In this document: one piece after another, positions 28,516-36,597 of the stretch
Layout: each line of letters begins with the position of its first letter
How positions within the stretch are numbered: the stretch's first letter is position 1
From: Rhodospirillales bacterium
Lineage (GTDB): Bacteria; Pseudomonadota; Alphaproteobacteria; Reyranellales; Reyranellaceae
Reading direction: 5' to 3'
Length of the DNA stretch: 64,000 bases
Assembly (NCBI GenBank): GCA_009377525.1
Contig: WHTW01000009.1
Location: 29,268 to 93,267, forward strand
Position numbers and translations under genes: made by a program
Notes under the pieces: generated by a model
Database searches by the model: none
What the model was told of the DNA's origin: nothing
Seen by the model: the letters and a program-made list of their open reading frames with translations, nothing else

Positions 28516-29682
28516 TTATGCCGCCTTCGCGCCAAACTCCCGCTCGATCTCGCCGTAAGCCCAGTCGAGCCAGGGCAGCAGCGCCTCGAGGTCGCTCTTC
28601 TCCACCGTGGCGCCGCACCAGATGCGCAGGCCGGGCGGCGCGTCCCGGTAGGAGCCGACGTCGTAGCCCGCCTTCTCGCCCTCGAGCAGGTCGGCGATCT
28701 TCTTAGCTGCCGCGGCCTGCTTGTCGGCCGCGAGCGCGGTGAACCACGGCGCGGTGATGTTGAGGCACACCGAGGTGTTCGACCGAACCGCCTTGTCGGC
28801 CGTGAGGAAGGAGATCCACTGGCGCTCGGCGACGAACTTTTCCAGCACACCGAGATTGGCCTCCGAACGCGCCGTCAGCGCCTTGAGCCCGCCGATGCTC
28901 TCGCCCCAGCGCAGGCCGTCGATCGCGTCCTCGACGCAGAGCAGCGAGGGCGTGTTGATGGTGTCGCCCTTGAAGATCGCTTCGGAGAACTTCCCGCCCG
29001 AGGTCAGGCGGAAGAGCTTGGGCAGCGGCCACGGCGGCGAATAGCTCTCCAGGCGCTGCACGGCGCGCGGCGACAGCACCAGCACGCCGTGCGCGCCCTC
29101 GCCGCCCATCACCTTCTGCCAGGACCAGGTCACGACATCGAGCTTGGGCCACGGTAGGTCCATGGCGAACACGGCTGAGGTGGCGTCGCAGATCGCCAGC
29201 CCCTCGCGGTCGTCCGCGATCCAGTCGCCGTTCGGCACCTTCACGCCCGAGGTCGTGCCGTTCCAGGTGAAGACGACATCGTGCGTCCAGTCGACCGCCT
29301 TGAGATCGGCGATCTGGCCGTAGGGCGCCTTGAGCACGCGGGCGTCCTTGAGCTTGAGCTGCTTCACGACATCGGTGACCCAGCCTTCGCCAAAACTCTC
29401 CCAGGTCAGCATGTCGACCGGCCGGGCGCCCAAGAGCGACCACAGCGCCATCTCGACGGCGCCGGTGTCGGACGCGGGCACGATGCCGACGCGATAGTCG
29501 GCCGGAATGCCCAGCAGAGCGCGCGTGCGGTCGACCGCCTCGACGATCTTCTTCTTGGCCGTCTTGGATCGGTGGGACCGCCCGATGGCGGCATCTTTGA
29601 GGACTTCAGGCGTCCATCCCGGACGCTTGGCGCAGGGTCCGGACGAAAAGTCGGGACGCGCCGGATGCATGTTCGGCTTCAT
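28516..29682 (-). CDS. serC: phosphoserine aminotransferase
   Basis: The second enzyme of serine synthesis, converting 3-phosphohydroxypyruvate plus glutamate to phosphoserine. 388 residues of PLP fold type I. Conserved parts are [14 protein letters not shown] at the N-terminus, [18 protein letters not shown], the PLP-Asp region [14 protein letters not shown] and the PLP-lysine in [15 protein letters not shown]. This is the alphaproteobacterial SerC subtype. ATG 29682 lies 4 nt after GGAGAGG. A structured leader covers this ribosome-binding site. Confidence 0.95.
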   Translation of the reverse strand: MKPNMHPARPDFSSGPCAKRPGWTPEVLKDAAIGRSHRSKTAKKKIVEAVDRTRALLGIPADYRVGIVPASDTGAVEMALWSLLGARPVDMLTWESFGEGWVTDVVKQLKLKDARVLKAPYGQIADLKAVDWTHDVVFTWNGTTSGVKVPNGDWIADDREGLAICDATSAVFAMDLPWPKLDVVTWSWQKVMGGEGAHGVLVLSPRAVQRLESYSPPWPLPKLFRLTSGGKFSEAIFKGDTINTPSLLCVEDAIDGLRWGESIGGLKALTARSEANLGVLEKFVAERQWISFLTADKAVRSNTSVCLNITAPWFTALAADKQAAAAKKIADLLEGEKAGYDVGSYRDAPPGLRIWCGATVEKSDLEALLPWLDWAYGEIEREFGAKAA

Positions 29683-29686
29683 CAAA

Positions 29687-29760
29687 CCTCTCCCTTACAG
29701 AAGAGCTGCACTCCGGTGGGGGAGCGTGGCCCGGCGCCGTGATAGCGGCGGTCGGGCCGT
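29687..29760 (-). promoter_or_regulatory. structured serC leader that can hide the ribosome-binding site (serC-motif candidate)
   Basis: On the serC strand, hairpin 1 pairs GGCCCG with CGGGCC (+ coordinates 29753-29758 and 29728-29733) and CGCCG with CGGCG inside it. After it, CTCCCCC (29718-29724) is complementary to the Shine-Dalgarno GGGAGAGG (29687-29694), so a second hairpin would block translation. A serC RNA motif upstream of serC-serA operons in alphaproteobacteria has been described from comparative work. I infer that this is a member; I cannot fit it to the published model here. Confidence 0.5.
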
Positions 29761-29790
29761 CTGACAAGAGCGACAAGCTGTCCAAGTCGT

Positions 29791-30501
29791 CTAGGCCAGG
29801 GCGCCGGCGAGCTCGGCGAAGTCGGACAGGATGAGGTCGGGCTGATGGGGCGTCTGGCCGAACGGCCGCCTGCGCCGGTCGATGAAGGCCGTGCGCATGC
29901 CGCAGGACTTGGCGCCGATGCAGTCGAAGGCATGGTTGGCGACGAACAGGATGCCCGACCTGTCCTCGCCGATGATCTCCTCGGCCTTGGCATAGGTCTT
30001 CCAGTGCGGCTTGAAGTAGCCCGCTTCCTGCACCGAGATGACATGGTCGAAGGCAAAGCCGATGTGCGGGCCCGCCGCCTGCAGCATGTCGCGATCGCCG
30101 TTCGACAGGATCGCAAGCTTGTATCCGGCGGATCGCAGCCTGCCGAGCGCCGCGATCACATCCGGAAACGGTTTTAGACGCTCGATCTCGCCGACCAGCG
30201 CCTTCACCTCGTCCTGGGTGTAGGTGATGCCGCAGCGATCCATGACGTGAGAGACGGCGCGATGGCCGATCTGCCGGTACGGCGTGTGGCCGCGGTCGCA
30301 CAGCGCATCGATCATGGAGTTCTCGTAGTGGGTGCGCCGCCACCAGGTGACGAAGCTGTTCGGATGGCCGTCCCAGCCCTTGCCCTTCAGGAAAGGCGTC
30401 ACCGCCTCGGTGAGGCCCTTCTGCATGTCGACGATCGTGCCGTACTGGTCGAACGCCAGGGCCTTGATCTCGCGCTTCAGGACGTCGCGTATGGCCGTCA
30501 T
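29791..30501 (-). CDS. HAD superfamily hydrolase, haloacid dehalogenase type II-like
   Basis: 236 residues with HAD motif I AFDQYGTIVD (nucleophile Asp), motif II LAILSNGDRDM, motif III Lys in YFKPHWKTYAKA and motif IV FVANHAFDCIGAKSCGM. The motif spacing fits L-2-haloacid dehalogenases, but many homologues are phosphatases. ATG 30501 has an excellent ribosome-binding site (GGAGGAAAAC directly upstream). It is the last gene of the minus-strand cluster starting at 34133, 17 bp after the membrane-protein stop. Confidence 0.9.
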   Translation of the reverse strand: MTAIRDVLKREIKALAFDQYGTIVDMQKGLTEAVTPFLKGKGWDGHPNSFVTWWRRTHYENSMIDALCDRGHTPYRQIGHRAVSHVMDRCGITYTQDEVKALVGEIERLKPFPDVIAALGRLRSAGYKLAILSNGDRDMLQAAGPHIGFAFDHVISVQEAGYFKPHWKTYAKAEEIIGEDRSGILFVANHAFDCIGAKSCGMRTAFIDRRRRPFGQTPHQPDLILSDFAELAGALA

Positions 30502-30518
30502 GTTTTCCTCCGTGCGCA

Positions 30519-32141
30519 TCAGCGCCGCCGCAATTCGTAGAAGGTGCCGGCCGTCGACTCGTTCAAGACCGGCCGAGCCTGGTAGTTGTCGTGCAGCATC
30601 CTGTAGATCGGAGGCGCGCGAGTGGCAGCCGACAGCGCACCAAGCTGGCCGGTGAGCTCGGCGAGGCTCCAGGTCCAGACGTCGGAGACAACGACGCGAT
30701 AGCCGCGGTCGAGGGCATGGTCGATGTCGCGCTTCAGCACCTCGGCGTTCTGCTCCGCCGTCCAGTCGGGATGGCGGATGGCGCCGGCATCGATGGCGAT
30801 CCACTTGAACTTCGCGTCCGACGGCTTGCCGTCCCAGTCCCAGGTGCGGCTCCACAGCGCGTACTGCCACATGGTGATGGGCTCGAAGCCCCAGTAGACG
30901 AAGACCGTCGAGGCCGGCGGGAAGCGCTGTTCCAGCGCAGCCACGGCCTTGAGCGCCGCTTCATCGCCGCCGCGGAAGCGCGCGAGCTGGCCGACGTTCC
31001 AGACAAGCGGCAGCAGCGATGCCACCGCCAGCGCCATGGCGACCCCACGCGAGCGCGGCAGCAACGCGCCCAGCAGCAGCGCCCACGCCACCGCGAGCCA
31101 CGGCATGACGTTGAGCTGCATCTGCGGGTCCTGCGGCTGCGCGTAGAGATTCAGCACCTGACCCGCACCCAACGTGCCGAGGAAGACGATGGCGATCGCG
31201 CGCAGGCGCGGTTCGGCGCGGCGCGGCCACAGGGCGGCGACGGCGGCGATCAGGATCGCGGCCTGAATTGCCGCCGACGCGATCAGCGGCGCCGCCGTGC
31301 GTTTGGCCGACAGCGGATCGACCCAGCCGCCGACGATCAGGAAGTAGTTGCCCACGCCCGACAGCATCATCCAGGCCTTGTCCCACGACAGGCCGGCCCA
31401 GCCGGTGGCGACGCCCTTGCCGGTCCACAGGATGTCGTGCAGGCCGACGGCGCCCGGATAGCGTTCGGACCAGAGCTGGACGATGCCGGCCACGACGACG
31501 ATGGAAACGATGAGCGTGCCGATCAGCACGACGCGCCGCAGTGGCCGTTCCGGCGACAAGGCGAGCGCCACGAGAAGCGCGGGCAGCACGGGGAACAGCA
31601 GGCGCCATTCCATCAGCCAGCCCACCGTGAACAGCACGCCGACCAGCGCCACGCGGAGGTGCGTCGGCCGGTCGAACCACAGGCCGGCCAGCCCCATAGC
31701 GCCCAGGACCAGCGTGTAACCCGGCATGATATCCTCGCTGATCACCGAGAGCAGCAGGACGAAGCCGCAGCCGAGATGGAAGGCGGCCGCCAGTGCCGCG
31801 GCGCGGGCGCTCGCCGTCACTCGATGGACGAAGGCGTAGACGATGACGGTCGCGAGGCTGGCGAAGAAGGCGTTGAGCCAGGCGAACTGCCGCCACGGCA
31901 CGCCGCGGTCGATGCCCAGCCAGTCGAGCAGCCGGCAGAGCGCGCCATAGAGCGGGAAATAGAGGTAGTTCGACGGATCGAGGCGCGCGCGCGACGGATC
32001 GGCGATCCAGGGCTCGGCCTGGATGCTTTTGTACATGCCGTTGGCGGTGATGATGTGGACGTTCTGCAGCCAGGCGATCAGGCCGCAGAGCACCACAAGG
32101 CTGAGTGCGAAGGTCAGCAGGAGATGCCAGGCGCGTGGCAA
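30519..32141 (-). CDS. polytopic membrane protein, GT-C-type glycosyltransferase candidate
   Basis: 540 residues. An N-terminal signal-anchor (LLLTFALSLVVLCGLIAWL) is followed by a loop with DPSNYLYFPLYGALCRLLDW, about ten helices, and a soluble C-terminal domain (about 400-540, VFVYWGFEPITMWQYALW, VVVSDVWTWSLAEL). The first periplasmic loop with acidic and aromatic residues and the helix pattern suit a polyprenyl-sugar-dependent GT-C enzyme. The start is TTG 32141; no better start is seen. Neighbours (GT2, methyltransferase) support a role in building or attaching a surface sugar. Confidence 0.75.
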   Translation of the reverse strand: MPRAWHLLLTFALSLVVLCGLIAWLQNVHIITANGMYKSIQAEPWIADPSRARLDPSNYLYFPLYGALCRLLDWLGIDRGVPWRQFAWLNAFFASLATVIVYAFVHRVTASARAAALAAAFHLGCGFVLLLSVISEDIMPGYTLVLGAMGLAGLWFDRPTHLRVALVGVLFTVGWLMEWRLLFPVLPALLVALALSPERPLRRVVLIGTLIVSIVVVAGIVQLWSERYPGAVGLHDILWTGKGVATGWAGLSWDKAWMMLSGVGNYFLIVGGWVDPLSAKRTAAPLIASAAIQAAILIAAVAALWPRRAEPRLRAIAIVFLGTLGAGQVLNLYAQPQDPQMQLNVMPWLAVAWALLLGALLPRSRGVAMALAVASLLPLVWNVGQLARFRGGDEAALKAVAALEQRFPPASTVFVYWGFEPITMWQYALWSRTWDWDGKPSDAKFKWIAIDAGAIRHPDWTAEQNAEVLKRDIDHALDRGYRVVVSDVWTWSLAELTGQLGALSAATRAPPIYRMLHDNYQARPVLNESTAGTFYELRRR

Positions 32142-32186
32142 GCGTCGATGAGATCCTTCGCTGCGCTCAGGATGACGGCTGCGCCG

Positions 32187-32453
32187 TCACATCTTCCGTC
32201 CGAACAGGGTCACCGCGCCTTCCGGCCCGTAGCTCTCGGCGTGCAGGCAGCCCTTGGGCATGGTGAAGGTCTCGCCGGCGCGGTAGGTGCGGCTGCCGCC
32301 GTCCCGCGTCAGCGTCAGCGCGCCCTGCACGACCATCGCCCGCACGTCGAACGGATGGCTGTGCTCGGGGTTCACCTTCACGCCCGGCGTGGTGTTGGTC
32401 TGTATCTCATAGCCGTCGCGCGCGAGCTCGGCCTCGAAGGTCTGTCGGTCCAT
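32187..32453 (-). CDS. small cupin protein
   Basis: 88 residues, a single cupin barrel. The metal-site motif is NPEHSHPFDVRAMVVQGALT (two His, then a Gly turn) and the second motif is GETFTMPKGCLHAESYG. Small cupins of this type bind a metal and may be sensors or enzymes; no substrate can be inferred. ATG 32453 (after TTGGGATGG context on the coding strand) is chosen because the upstream frame is the methyltransferase end. It lies in the same minus-strand cluster. Confidence 0.8.
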   Translation of the reverse strand: MDRQTFEAELARDGYEIQTNTTPGVKVNPEHSHPFDVRAMVVQGALTLTRDGGSRTYRAGETFTMPKGCLHAESYGPEGAVTLFGRKM

Positions 32454-32464
32454 CCCGTTTCTCC

Positions 32465-33178
32465 TCAGGCGCTCTTGCGCGCCGCCACGACATATTGCGC
32501 CCCCAGCGGCAGCCACGCCAGCGTCCGGTCGATCGGGCGCAGCACGGCGATGCCGGGCGGCATGAACATCAGGTAGTCGGTCTCGAGATCGTAGCGCGCC
32601 GCGTCGAGCAGCCCGTGCCGCACCTCGCGCGCGTCGAGCAGGATGGCGTTCTCGTCGATCGGCGTTCGGGCGATGACGTAGCGCACCAGCGGATTGCGCG
32701 GATTGTGCTCGAAGACGTAGATCCGGCCACCGGGCTTCAGCACGCGGCCAAGCTCACGATAGATCGCCTGGCGCTCGTCGACCGGCACATGGTGCAGCAC
32801 GGCACTGATGGTGACGATGTCGAACAACCGGTCGGCGAACGGCGTCAGCGTACCGTCCTGTGTCGCCAGCGCCGGCGCCGGGCCGAGCGGTGCCGGCCAG
32901 CGCCTGCCGGCCTCGTCCAGCATGCCGCTCGACACGTCGCAACCGCTGAAGTCCGCTCGCGCGCCCAGCTCGGCCAGCACGCGCATCAAATCGCCCGCGC
33001 CGCACCCATAGTCGAGCACGGCCAGCCCGCCGCTCTTCAGCTTGGGCTCGCGGCGCAACAGCCAGCGCGCCTTCACGGCGATGAACTGGTCCGCCGAGGA
33101 GCCCACCATGCGCTTGATGGGATTGTCGAGGCCGCCATCGTAGGACGCGGCGTGGCGGTCGAACTCGGCCGGCTTCAT
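32465..33178 (-). CDS. class I SAM-dependent methyltransferase
   Basis: 237 residues with SAM motif I VLDYGCGAGDLMRVLAELG, motif II FDIVTISAVLHHVP and post-motif LKPGGRIYVFEHNPRNPL. It is a Methyltransf_11/12-type small-molecule or glycolipid methylase. Its start is 10 bp after the stop of the GT2 gene, so it is coupled to it. It probably methylates an intermediate of the same glycan or lipid pathway. Confidence 0.88.
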   Translation of the reverse strand: MKPAEFDRHAASYDGGLDNPIKRMVGSSADQFIAVKARWLLRREPKLKSGGLAVLDYGCGAGDLMRVLAELGARADFSGCDVSSGMLDEAGRRWPAPLGPAPALATQDGTLTPFADRLFDIVTISAVLHHVPVDERQAIYRELGRVLKPGGRIYVFEHNPRNPLVRYVIARTPIDENAILLDAREVRHGLLDAARYDLETDYLMFMPPGIAVLRPIDRTLAWLPLGAQYVVAARKSA

Positions 33179-33188
33179 TTGGGCCCCT

Positions 33189-34133
33189 TCACTTGGGACC
33201 TCCGACGATGTCGCGGATCATGAACAGCGGCCGGCCCTTGCTCTGGTCGTAGAGCCTGCCGAGATAGGCGCCGATGATGCCCAGCATCAGGAACTGCATG
33301 CCGCCCAGAAGCCCGACAGCGGCCATCAGCGACGTCCAGCCGGGCAGCGTGTGGCCGAACGTCCAGCCGACGATGGAGTAGACGAAGAAGGCGAAGCCGA
33401 TCACGGCCATCACCCAGCCGATGGTCATCGCCGCCATCAGCGGCACGACCGAGAAGGCGGTGATGGCATCGGCGGCGAAGCGCACCATCTTGGCCAGCGG
33501 ATACTTGCTCTCGCCCGCCACCCGCGCCTTGCGGTCGTAGGCCAGCGGCACCTGCTTGCCGCCGATCCAGGCCACCATGCCGCGCACGAAGCGATGGCGC
33601 TCGGGCATGGCGGTCAGCAGATCGAGCACGCGGCGCGTGATCAGGCGGAAGTCACCAGCATCGAGCGGGATCTCGACGTCGGTCATGCGGCCGATCAGGC
33701 GATAGAAGGCAGCCGCCGTGGCGCGCTTGAACAGGCCCTCGCCCTCGCGCTGGCGGCGCTGGCCGTAGACCACGTCGGCCCCCTGATCCATCAGCGCCAT
33801 CATGTCGGGCAAGAGCTCGGGCGGGTCCTGCAGGTCGGCGTCGATGATCAGGATGCGCTCGCCGCGGCACACGGAAAGGCCCGCCGTGAGCGCGAGCTGG
33901 TGGCCATGGTTGCGCATCAGCCGCACCGCGACGACACGCGGATCGCGCCCGGCCGCCTCGGTCATGACCTCCCAGGTGCGGTCGTGCGAGCCGTCGTCGA
34001 CCAGCACGATCTCGCTGGTTCCGCCGACGCCATCCAGCACCGCGCCGACGCGGCGCAGGAACTCGCGCAGGACGTCCTGTTCGTTATAGCAAGGGGCCAC
34101 CACGGACAGCGCCGGGCGGTTGGCGGGAGTCAT
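33189..34133 (-). CDS. GT2 family glycosyltransferase (polyprenyl-phosphate type) with two C-terminal helices
   Basis: 314 residues. The N-terminal GT2 domain has LSVVAPCYNEQDVLREFL, VLVDDGSHDRT and the metal-binding ILIIDADLQDPPELL. FVRGMVAWIGGKQVPLAYDR is characteristic of the DPM1/YfdH/ArnC-like group. Two transmembrane helices follow (about 230-300, VIGFAFFVYSIVGW and LGGMQFLMLGIIGAYLGRLY). It probably loads a sugar onto undecaprenyl phosphate for the downstream GT-C-like membrane protein. It is the first gene of the cluster. Confidence 0.92.
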   Translation of the reverse strand: MTPANRPALSVVAPCYNEQDVLREFLRRVGAVLDGVGGTSEIVLVDDGSHDRTWEVMTEAAGRDPRVVAVRLMRNHGHQLALTAGLSVCRGERILIIDADLQDPPELLPDMMALMDQGADVVYGQRRQREGEGLFKRATAAAFYRLIGRMTDVEIPLDAGDFRLITRRVLDLLTAMPERHRFVRGMVAWIGGKQVPLAYDRKARVAGESKYPLAKMVRFAADAITAFSVVPLMAAMTIGWVMAVIGFAFFVYSIVGWTFGHTLPGWTSLMAAVGLLGGMQFLMLGIIGAYLGRLYDQSKGRPLFMIRDIVGGPK

Positions 34134-34219
34134 GGCGGAGCAATAGACGATACCGAGCCTGAGGCCAAGATGACCCCTGCCCGGCCCCGTCAGAATTGCG
34201 CGTTGCGCCCTGCTTCAAG

Positions 34220-35029
34220 TCACCCTGGGACGAATTCCGGGCGCTCGACGCCCGGCATCGAGTCGTAGGCCTTGGCGATCGCCTGCTCCGGAGTACGAAC
34301 CACGCCGCTGTCGAAATAGATCGCCTTTAGCCAGAGCGCCGGTTCGATCCTGGCGTGCTCCCAGAAGAACTTAGGCAGCAGACTCATGGTCAACATTTCC
34401 TTGCCGCCCTCGACGAAGGTCGAATCGCGTGCACCGCCTTGCCGGAGACGCTCGCATGCCCACACTCCGAAGCCGAGAATGGGAGCGACGAGGTTGGGAG
34501 GATAGCTCGGAGCTGCGCGATCGAAGAGTCTCAGACCGAGCTCAGGGTTGTTCGCCGCAAGCGCCATCGCCAGACGCAGGCTCAATTGCTCGAGCCGACC
34601 GGCACGCGTCTTCGCGGCGTGCCGCGGGCTGGCCTCGGCCAGGCCTTGCAAGTCCGCCTCGAGGGACGCCGTCAGATCCTGCTCGGACCCGTCGCCGTGT
34701 AGCAGCCATCGGCACAACCCCAGCGCTTGGCGCCACTCGAATACCGCCAATCCCCAGGCATCCTCGTTGTCTTCGCTTCCGGAACAGACAAGGCCGTAGG
34801 GCTCCGGCTGCCTGTCCATCCAGGCCAATAGCTTCTCCAGAACCGGCCTGACTTCCTCCGCCAAGCCAACCAGATAAGCGTCGATCACTCTGGTTGTCTG
34901 GAGCTGGACATAGTGAGCGCGCGCGGCCACAGGGATTGTCACTGGATCGGAGTTGGCGACGTAGTCCAGCCGATTCGCCAGCCACAGGTTTCGGCTCGCC
35001 ACGGGATCATATTTTGCGAGCATCGTCAC
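34220..35029 (-). CDS. probable immunity protein 1 (paralogue of 35788-36597)
   Basis: 269 residues, all-helical by appearance, no signal peptide. It is clearly paralogous to the gene at 35788-36597 (both contain EALWLKAIYFDSGVV-like C-terminal blocks, MTMLAKYDPV/MKMLAKFDPV starts and DAWGLAVFEWRQALGLCRWL). ATG 35029 overlaps the stop of the orphan toxin tip (ATGA). Position directly behind a toxin domain and duplication with it are the hallmarks of an immunity gene. I do not recognise a named immunity family with certainty. Confidence 0.7.
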   Translation of the reverse strand: MTMLAKYDPVASRNLWLANRLDYVANSDPVTIPVAARAHYVQLQTTRVIDAYLVGLAEEVRPVLEKLLAWMDRQPEPYGLVCSGSEDNEDAWGLAVFEWRQALGLCRWLLHGDGSEQDLTASLEADLQGLAEASPRHAAKTRAGRLEQLSLRLAMALAANNPELGLRLFDRAAPSYPPNLVAPILGFGVWACERLRQGGARDSTFVEGGKEMLTMSLLPKFFWEHARIEPALWLKAIYFDSGVVRTPEQAIAKAYDSMPGVERPEFVPG

Positions 35030-35493
35030 TGCTTCCCAGGACCGTGACGTTCGCCATTCCGGACAAACTCCACCACACCCTCGCCAGCGTCGTCGACAGT
35101 GCAGATGTTGTAATTTCCTTCATCGAACTGTCTCAGCGCCTCAAGGCCGAGCTCAAGCGACAAACGGCCGGCGATAATCTCCTTCCACACGGAAGGCTCC
35201 ACCAGCGCCCGATCGACACCGTCCGCCGCTGCGTTGCTCAGCCGAACCGATCGTTCATTCCTTCGCCATCCAGTGTCCCATTTTGTAACCCGACGATCTC
35301 GACCTATGGACAGGGCGTCCGGCCCCTGAATCTCTGGCGGGTTACTGTAGTGCAGGACGATTTCGTCTGGCTTGACCGCCTTGATGGCGTTCGCGAGCTT
35401 GAGCTCTTCGATATAGCCCTGTCGCAGACGCACGAACTCAGGGTCCGGCGACTGCTCCCGGCTGCGGGCGTCGTCAGGTTGGTCGTGATCCAT
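35026..35493 (-). CDS. orphan toxin tip related to the PD-(D/E)xK-like toxin, catalytic Lys missing
   Basis: 155 residues homologous to the C-terminal 130 residues of the toxin at 36594-37874. It shares GYIEELKLAN (toxin GYIAEAELAN), IQGPDALSIG (VQGPDVLSIG), the NERSV block and GNYNICTV. In the toxin the core is GPD…WDSK; here it is GPD…WDTG, so the lysine of the nuclease motif is lost and the domain is probably inactive. ATG 35493 follows GGAGCGAAG. It has no N-terminal delivery part, as in displaced toxin tips of polymorphic toxin loci. Confidence 0.7.
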   Translation of the reverse strand: MDHDQPDDARSREQSPDPEFVRLRQGYIEELKLANAIKAVKPDEIVLHYSNPPEIQGPDALSIGRDRRVTKWDTGWRRNERSVRLSNAAADGVDRALVEPSVWKEIIAGRLSLELGLEALRQFDEGNYNICTVDDAGEGVVEFVRNGERHGPGKQ

Positions 35494-35599
35494 CTTCGCT
35501 CCAATCACTGAAGGTCGAATTGGCAAGCATGGGCGCCTCTCCACTCGGGGAGACGGTGCACGCCGCCATGCCGTTACAGGTTCGTCCGAAGAAACGGAG

Positions 35600-35780
35600 T
35601 AGCAACGCCGGATGGCCGCCTTACGCCCGCAGCCTCATCCAACTTCAATCCTTTGGCCCGGCCCGACCTCCGCGAAGACTCGTAGACTACCACCCACCAG
35701 GTGCCCTTGCGATGTCCGCTTCCGGAAAAGACAAGGCGATCGGGGCTCAGGCTGCCCCTCAATCCAGCTGACGAGCCCTT
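35600..35780 (-). pseudogene. remnant of a third immunity gene
   Basis: Minus-strand pieces match the middle of the immunity proteins: LVSWIEGQPEP in one frame and SPDRLVFSGSGHRKGTWW with VVVYE in another, against LIAWMEAQPEPDRLVFSEKG and AWGLAMYEW in the intact copy. A frameshift separates them and no start or stop fits. It lies between the orphan tip cassette and the intact immunity gene, as expected when cassettes are exchanged by recombination. Confidence 0.55.
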
Positions 35781-35787
35781 CGCCCAA

Positions 35788-36597
35788 TCAGCCGGGAATG
35801 AAGCCAGGCCGGTCGATACCTGGCATAGAATCGTAGGCCTTCGCGATCGCCTGCTCGGGCGTTTGAACCACGCCGCTGTCAAAATAGATCGCCTTGAGCC
35901 ACAGGGCCGGTTCGATCCTGGCGCCCTCCCAGAAGAACTTCGGCAGCAGGCTGGCCGTCAGCATATCCTTGCCCTTGGCGACGAATGTCGCATCCCTCGT
36001 TCCCCCTTCCGCGAGATGCCGGCATGCCCACAGCCCGAACCGGAGGACCGGAGCAGCGAGCCCGGACGGACGCTTTGGACCTGCGGCCTCGTAGATTCTC
36101 AAGCCGAGCAGTGGCGCATTTGCAGCAAGCGCCGTCGCGAAACGCACGCTCATGAATTCCCGACGTCCCGCTCGCGTCACAGCCGCATGCTCTGGACTGG
36201 CCTGTTGCAATCCCTGCAAGTCCGCCTCGAGCGCCGATTTCAATTCACGCTGCACCGGGTCGGTCCGACTGAGCCACCTGCACAATCCAAGGGCCTGACG
36301 CCACTCGTACATGGCCAGCCCCCAAGCATCCACATCGTGGCCCTTCTCGGAAAAAACCAAACGATCCGGCTCAGGCTGCGCTTCCATCCAAGCGATCAGC
36401 CTCTCCAGTGTCGGCCTCACTTCATCCGCCAACCCAAGCAGATAGGCCTCGATCATGCTGCTCGTCTGCAGCTGAGCATAGTGAGGCCGTACGGACGGTA
36501 CAATTCTCTCCAGATCTGAGCTTCTCACGTAGTCCAGGAAGGACTGCAGCCAGAAATTGCGGTCTCCAACAGGATCGAATTTGGCAAGCATTTTCAT
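35788..36597 (-). CDS. probable immunity protein 2
   Basis: 269 residues, cytoplasmic, helical, no membrane segment. It begins MKMLAKFDPVGDRNFWLQ with central EVRPTLERLIAWMEAQPEPD and AWGLAMYEWRQALGLCRWL. ATG 36597 overlaps the toxin stop by 4 bp (ATGA), the tight coupling expected for an immunity gene. It probably binds and blocks the nuclease tip encoded just upstream. The family name is not certain; a DUF1910/1911 (PoNi-like) relation is possible given the nuclease type, but I cannot confirm it. Confidence 0.75.
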   Translation of the reverse strand: MKMLAKFDPVGDRNFWLQSFLDYVRSSDLERIVPSVRPHYAQLQTSSMIEAYLLGLADEVRPTLERLIAWMEAQPEPDRLVFSEKGHDVDAWGLAMYEWRQALGLCRWLSRTDPVQRELKSALEADLQGLQQASPEHAAVTRAGRREFMSVRFATALAANAPLLGLRIYEAAGPKRPSGLAAPVLRFGLWACRHLAEGGTRDATFVAKGKDMLTASLLPKFFWEGARIEPALWLKAIYFDSGVVQTPEQAIAKAYDSMPGIDRPGFIPG

